Source of the DNA: CAYUFF01 sp964444075
GTDB lineage: Archaea; Aenigmatarchaeota; Aenigmatarchaeia; CG10238-14; SCSR01
DNA length: 8,338 nucleotides
NCBI GenBank assembly: GCA_964444075.1
Contig: CAYUFF010000037.1
Coordinates: 1-8,338 of the forward strand
Direction of reading: 5' to 3'
The stretch's first letter is position 1. Each line of letters opens with the position of its first letter. A program made the translations under genes and the position numbers. The notes under the pieces are model-generated. The model saw only the letters and a program-made list of their open reading frames with translations. It ran no database searches and had not been told where the DNA came from. Shown here piece after piece: positions 4,701 to 8,338 of the stretch.

Positions 4701-6248
4701 CTAGTCAGGGAATTTTTCCTGGAGATGCGAGAGAGTTTTTACGAAGATTCTCAAAAGTTTGCGCAACACTTTGGATGGCAAGGAAGCTTCCAACGTTTTG
4801 AGGACTATAAAATCTTTTCGCTCGTAAAAACCGAGGACTGCTAGGATAAAAGGATACGCGGCGCAACCTATTAGCGCGAGAACTATGCCTACCATGATTT
4901 TCGGGTAAAAGAATTTTAGGAATAGCAGGGGTGAAAACGCTAGGAATGTCGCAAAAATCAGCTTTACAACCTCTTTGCGCTTGACACAAATTCTCAACCT
5001 CTTCCTAAGCATAAAGTAGCTAGCGAGCAGGAGGAAAGCTGTGGAAAGGAAGTATACCATCGTTAACCCGATCGCTGAGAAAAACCTCGTCGCTATCATC
5101 GCCGAAGGCAGGTAAAGAATGGTAACGAAGAAAAACACCTTTCTGTATTCTTCCGGCTTTTTTATCGCGTAGAGCGTTGAGAGGAAGATGTTTCCAACTC
5201 CCCAGAAAAGACACGAGAGGGAAAGCAACGGTAGGTAAACGCTAGCTTCTAAGTACTCTTCTCTGGAAAAAAGCAGGATCGCAGTAGGAGAGAAGCAGGA
5301 GAGGATGAAGATCGCGGGGAGAGAAAAAAGGAGTGAATACCTGACCACGAGGGAGACGAGCTCCGACTGCCTTTCTTTATCCCTCCTCGCCGAAAGCTGA
5401 GAGGTTATCGGGAAGAGCGCTTGGTTCAAGATTGTGGGTATCACGGTAATCACGGAGGAGACTTTATAAGCAACGGCGAAAAGCCCCGTTACCTTACTCG
5501 CTACGCTCGCTCCCAAGATGATGAAGTGCGTGTTCGTGAACAACTGCGTAAAAGCTGTTCCCACGAAGGCGGATGAGGAGTAGCGGGTCAAGAGTTTTTT
5601 ACATTCCTTACTTTCCTTCTTTCTCGTGAGTAGCATCAACCCAAGGAGCTCCTCGTCAAGCCTGAGCAGAATTATGGTGAGTAGGGAAACTACGGTAGCG
5701 AGCCAGGGACCGAGATACTTGAATCCCAAGACCACAGTCACCGCGGTTAGCGCTATCCTTAACCCATGACCTATCGCATCGCTGAGCATGAATCTCCTCA
5801 TCTTCTGAAAGCCGTAGACGAAGAACCCGAAGAGCAAGGAAAGGGAGGCCAACGGTATGGTGAAAGAGATCAGCGGTATCAGTGATCGAGGAATACAGAA
5901 AGAAAAGACGAAAGAAAAGAAGAGGAAGCTAGCTACCGAGGTTAAGAGTGAGAACATCAAGGCTCTCTTGAACGAAAGGTTGAGTATGGTGGCGACATCG
6001 CTTTTTTTACCCTCCTCCAGCTTTTCCGAGATAAGCTTCGAGGATGCCAGCCCTATGCCGAAGAGGGAAAGCGTACCCAGCAAGAAGAGAAGCTGGAACG
6101 CTAGGGCTAGGATTCCATAATCTTCTGGAAGCAGAAGCTTTCCGAGGACTAGCCAGAAGAGGAAGGAGAAAACCGTTACGAATGACCAGTCGAGGAAAAC
6201 GTAGAAAGCGTTGCTGAGCAACTTCGCCGAAACCTTCCGTTTTCCCAT
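4701..6248 (-). CDS. Polysaccharide/oligosaccharide flippase (Wzx/RfbX-like, MOP superfamily)
   Basis: A 515-residue integral membrane protein with roughly 12-14 hydrophobic segments spread over its length, ending in a basic cytosolic tail. The N-terminus shows the family pattern: a short basic leader (GKRKVSAKLL), a first span, then LGKLLLPEDYGILALAF (about 35-51). The loop SKLISEKLEEGKKSD (about 69-83) and the central NQALFPITSQLSARRD region are also typical of Polysacc_synt proteins. Such flippases move lipid-linked glycans across the cytoplasmic membrane for N-glycosylation or surface polysaccharide. No glycosyltransferase lies next to it in this window, so its substrate cannot be inferred from context. 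The start is ATG at 6248, 25 bp downstream of a TATA-like box and without a ribosome site, so translation is probably leaderless. Confidence 0.9.
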   Translation of the reverse strand: MGKRKVSAKLLSNAFYVFLDWSFVTVFSFLFWLVLGKLLLPEDYGILALAFQLLFLLGTLSLFGIGLASSKLISEKLEEGKKSDVATILNLSFKRALMFSLLTSVASFLFFSFVFSFCIPRSLIPLISFTIPLASLSLLFGFFVYGFQKMRRFMLSDAIGHGLRIALTAVTVVLGFKYLGPWLATVVSLLTIILLRLDEELLGLMLLTRKKESKECKKLLTRYSSSAFVGTAFTQLFTNTHFIILGASVASKVTGLFAVAYKVSSVITVIPTILNQALFPITSQLSARRDKERQSELVSLVVRYSLLFSLPAIFILSCFSPTAILLFSREEYLEASVYLPLLSLSCLFWGVGNIFLSTLYAIKKPEEYRKVFFFVTILYLPSAMIATRFFSAIGLTMVYFLSTAFLLLASYFMLRKRLRICVKRKEVVKLIFATFLAFSPLLFLKFFYPKIMVGIVLALIGCAAYPFILAVLGFYERKDFIVLKTLEASLPSKVLRKLLRIFVKTLSHLQEKFPD

Positions 6249-6267
6249 AAGTTAAACTTTCGCGACT

Positions 6268-6277
6268 CCTTTTTTAA
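6268..6277 (-). promoter_or_regulatory. TATA box of the flippase gene
   Basis: The minus strand reads TTAAAAAAGG, centred about 25 bp upstream of the ATG at 6248, with GAAAG just before it. No ribosome site lies between the box and the start. The arrangement matches the phosphoglycerate kinase promoter. Confidence 0.5.
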
Positions 6278-6283
6278 CTTTCG

Positions 6284-6299
6284 GTAAAAAATTTTTTAC
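6284..6299. terminator. 16-bp A6T6 palindrome at the sufB stop; likely terminator
   Basis: GTAAAAAATTTTTTAC is a perfect palindrome that includes the sufB stop codon (6296-6298). On the minus strand it gives a run of six T directly after the stop, which suits archaeal T-tract termination. It also sits next to the flippase TATA box and might bend DNA or act as an operator. Confidence 0.45.
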
Positions 6300-7500
6300 A
6301 GCAGGGACTTTCCAGCGAGCGTAATCGCTTTGTCTATTTCCTCCTTCAGGGCTTCTGGGATACCCTCTATCTCCACTTCCATGAATCCTCTTATCACGAG
6401 CGAAAGCGCCTCCTCCTTGGAAAAACCTCTCGACATGAGGTAGAATATTTCCTCTTCGGCAACCTTGCCTATGGCAGCCTCGTGAGTAAGGTCGACGTAA
6501 GGGTTTTTCGCCTTCANNNNNNNNNNNNNNNNNNNNNNNNNNNNNNNNNNNNNNNNNNNNNNNNNNNNNNNNNNNNNNNNNNNNNNNNNNNNNNNNNNNN
6601 NNNNNNNNNNNNNNNNACCTTGCCTATGGCAGCCTCGTGAGTAAGGTCGACGTAAGGGTTTTTCGCCTTCAACTCTGGAATGGCGTGAATCGTGCCATTT
6701 CCAATTATCATTCCCTTACACTCGACGTGTCCCCTGACTTTTTCGGTCTCGCCGGTTATGCAACTCCTGGTAACGATTTCCCCGCCGTTCGCCACACCCC
6801 TGAAAACGACTTCCGCACAACTTCCTTCCTCCTTCAGCAACACTTCGTTTCCGAGGTTTATCGAAGACCCTGGGAAAGCTATGACCAAATCGTTGATCGA
6901 GAGCTTGGCGTTCTTGTTGAGTGTAGCAGTAGGAAAGACTTTGAGAGTTTTTACCGGAGTCAGCAGCACGTAGTTGCTGACGAAGCTTCCGCCTTCCTCG
7001 ACGAGTACCTTAGCTCTCGAAAAGACCTCCACGTCTCTCTCCCAGTTGTGGATCATCGTGAACGAAACCTTCGCGTGCCTTTTCACGTGAAACTCAGAAA
7101 TCCCTGAGTGAAGTCCAGCTAGCCTCTCGGAAGTGCAGCCGCTGAGGATGTTTATCCTGGAACCTTCTTCGGCGATTATGAGGTTGTAAACCCTCTGGCT
7201 TTCGACCCTCTTCATGTACAGGCAAGCCTCCACGGGAAGCTCGACCTCGAAACCTTGGGAAACCTTGATGAAATACCCATCGAGCTCTACCTTCCTTTCC
7301 GTTTTGAGCGATTGTTCGAGATGATTTCTTACCCACTCATACTTTTCGATGGCTTCGTTCAAGCTAATGATTTCAAGTCCCTTCGAAACGTAGCTTGATG
7401 CCAGCGCGATTTCTCCGTCTACCATCAAGAAGCTTCCAGCTCTCTTTTCTGGGCTAAGTTCCATTCCGACTTTCTTCAGTTTTGAGAGAGTTTCAAACAT
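6296..7500 (-). CDS. sufB: SufB-family Fe-S cluster scaffold (interrupted by a false assembly gap)
   Basis: SufB forms, with SufC, the complex on which Fe-S clusters are built in the cytosol. The frame is broken by 100 N (6517-6616), but the 55 bases on each side are identical. Joining them once gives a continuous 349-residue protein (1205 minus 155 bases = 350 codons) ending at TAA 6296-6298. The C-terminal beta-helix shows Cys261 in GHVECKG, which matches the functional Cys of E. coli SufB (Cys405), and LTHEAAIGK with His288-Glu289. After the join it continues VAEEEIFYLMSRGFSKEEAL, a SufB hallmark. The protein is shorter than bacterial SufB (about 500), as in minimal archaeal SufBC systems. 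ATG at 7500 overlaps the end of sufC by 25 bp and has GAGGTG 8 bases upstream, so it is translationally coupled. No sufS, sufU or sufD is visible. Confidence 0.93.
6462..6671. other. Artificial assembly gap: 100 N between two identical 55-bp copies
   Basis: Bases 6462-6516 and 6617-6671 are identical, and 6517-6616 are all N. A 55-base identity is what two contigs sharing a k=55 graph overlap would leave, and 100 N is a common placeholder for a gap of unknown size. Merging the copies keeps the sufB frame open. The true sequence is therefore probably continuous and 155 bases shorter. Confidence 0.9.
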
Positions 7501-8228
7501 TCTTCGTACACCTCTTCATAACCATCCCTACTTATGGCTTCGAGAATATCGGAGGGATTTTCGACTCTGATCATCCTACCGCGGTAGAGTATCATTCCGT
7601 AGTCGACGCTCACGTGCTCGAGTATATGGCCCGTGTGGGTTATTATTATCCCAGCCTTTTTCCTCTCACCCTTTTCCCTTTCTCTTTCGAGGAGCTCGTT
7701 TATTACTTTGCCGATTAAAGCCATGCTATCGATGTCTATACCGCTGTCTGGTTCGTCAAGCATCACGAAGTCTGGGTTCATGAGCATGAGCTGCAGGAGT
7801 TCCGAGCGTTTGAGCTCTCCTCCAGAAAAGCCTACGTTGAGCTTCCTTTCTAACAAGCCCTCTATTCCCAACATCTTAGCGTACTCGCGTATCTCTTCCT
7901 CGCTTTTGTTTCCAACGGTTGCGCAATACTTTAGTAATTCCGCGAAGTTGACGTTGGTCAGCTTCGCCGGATTCTGGAACGCTATACCCATACCCATCCT
8001 TACCCTTTCTTGGGTAGGGAGATCGGTGATATCCTTTCCCTTGAAGAGTATCCTACCGCTGCAAACCTTGTAGCGCGGGTTGCCTAGGATTGTCATAAGA
8101 AGTGAAGTTTTTCCGCTGCCGTTGGGCCCGAAGAGGACGCAAACCTCACCCTCTCTTACGTGGAGGTTCACGTTTTGGAGTATTCTTTTGCCACCGACCT
8201 CGATGCTCAGGTTTTCGAGTCTAAGCAT
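7476..8228 (-). CDS. sufC: SufC, ABC ATPase of Fe-S cluster assembly
   Basis: A 250-residue soluble ABC-type ATPase that powers the SufB scaffold. It is not a transporter subunit. All ABC motifs are present: Walker A GPNGSGKT (34-41), Q-loop FQNP (Gln85), signature FSGGELKRSE (134-143), Walker B FVMLDEPDSGID (154-165, catalytic Glu159) and the switch His in ITHTGH (His198). The signature FSGGE(x)KR and the DEPDSGID form are the SufC-specific versions. The length is normal. ATG at 8228 has GGAGAGG a few bases upstream. It is the first gene of the sufCB operon, transcribed in the same direction as the tRNA gene 80 bp upstream. Confidence 0.97.
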   Translation of the reverse strand: MLRLENLSIEVGGKRILQNVNLHVREGEVCVLFGPNGSGKTSLLMTILGNPRYKVCSGRILFKGKDITDLPTQERVRMGMGIAFQNPAKLTNVNFAELLKYCATVGNKSEEEIREYAKMLGIEGLLERKLNVGFSGGELKRSELLQLMLMNPDFVMLDEPDSGIDIDSMALIGKVINELLEREREKGERKKAGIIITHTGHILEHVSVDYGMILYRGRMIRVENPSDILEAISRDGYEEVYEECLKLSQN

Positions 8229-8230
8229 AC

Positions 8231-8270
8231 TCCTCTCCTGGATAAATCTTAAGGAATTTCAAACTTAAAG
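8231..8270 (-). promoter_or_regulatory. Promoter and ribosome site of sufCB
   Basis: The minus strand reads CTTTAAGTTT at 8270-8261 (TATA-like). Transcription would start near 8240, exactly where the ribosome site GGAGAGG begins, leaving a short leader of about 12 bases before the ATG at 8228. A second AT-rich stretch (CTTAAGATTTAT) lies closer to the gene and could be the TATA box instead. Confidence 0.4.
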
Positions 8271-8294
8271 GCTATCAGCGAGTTTGGTTAGGAG

Positions 8295-8299
8295 AAAAA
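8295..8299 (-). terminator. T-tract terminator after the tRNA
   Basis: Eight bases after the tRNA discriminator the minus strand has CTTTTTC, a five-T run expected to end tRNA transcription before the sufCB promoter. Confidence 0.4.
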
Positions 8300-8307
8300 G
8301 GTTTTAG

Positions 8308-8338
8308 TGGGCCTGCCCAGAATCGAACTGGGACCTCT
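8308..8338 (-). tRNA. tRNA gene, 3' part only (isotype undetermined)
   Basis: On the minus strand the sequence gives a five-pair T-stem (CCCAG/CTGGG) around a canonical T-loop TTCGATT, followed by the acceptor 3' strand CAGGCCC (8315-8309) and discriminator A (8308). The matching 5' acceptor strand would be GGGCCTG. CCA is not encoded, so it must be added after transcription. The anticodon lies beyond the window edge and the amino acid cannot be assigned. Confidence 0.88.

Noticed and set aside
6514..7500. sufB as a truncated gene or pseudogene
   Set aside because: The truncation comes from the N run. The flanking 55-bp copies merge into an intact frame.
1..8338. CRISPR array, insertion sequence or integrase-type mobile element
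   Set aside because: No regularly spaced repeats, transposase or integrase motifs, or terminal inverted repeats were seen. The partial tRNA at the edge has no visible attachment-site copy elsewhere in the window.

Overview
The window looks like a piece of a thermophilic archaeal genome, probably from a metagenome assembly. Four things point to archaea: an archaeal-type phosphoglycerate kinase (HQGR and KGPAGIYE motifs), a short two-gene sufC-sufB pair, a KaiC-like RecA-fold ATPase next to a V4R-domain protein, and TATA-like boxes about 25 bp upstream of start codons that lack a Shine-Dalgarno sequence. Lys/Glu-rich proteins, and GC-rich hairpins in an otherwise AT-rich intergenic region, fit a thermophile. 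I cannot name the lineage. The assembly origin is suggested by a run of 100 N flanked by two identical 55-base copies.

Layout. 2-683 (+): the 3' end of an unidentified gene, then a V4R-domain sensor protein. 680-1939 (-): a KaiC-like ATPase and, upstream of it in the same apparent operon, a 156-aa protein I do not recognise. The V4R and ATPase genes converge and their stop codons overlap. 1940-2175: a non-coding stretch with two strong tandem hairpins (a candidate small RNA or structured 5' leader) and a 14-bp perfect palindrome. 2176-2403 (+): a 75-aa protein with two membrane segments. 2345-3142 (-): an operon of a small nucleotidyltransferase and a 78-aa basic partner, resembling archaeal MNT/AbiEii-like two-gene modules. 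The nucleotidyltransferase is broken by a 4-bp tandem duplication. 3143-3425: a gap with inverted repeats and no convincing gene. 3426-4652 (-): phosphoglycerate kinase. 4701-6248 (-): a lipid-linked polysaccharide flippase. 6296-8228 (-): sufB and sufC, overlapping, with a false assembly gap inside sufB. 8308-8338 (-): the 3' end of a tRNA gene cut by the window edge.

How the genes work together. SufC and SufB form an Fe-S cluster assembly unit. Phosphoglycerate kinase (glycolysis/gluconeogenesis) and the flippase (surface glycan export) appear to be separate single-gene transcription units. The V4R protein, KaiC-like ATPase and 156-aa protein may form a small signalling locus, but this rests on proximity only. 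The features most worth a second look are the CAAA-duplication frameshift in the nucleotidyltransferase and the two-hairpin structured element upstream of the ATPase operon.
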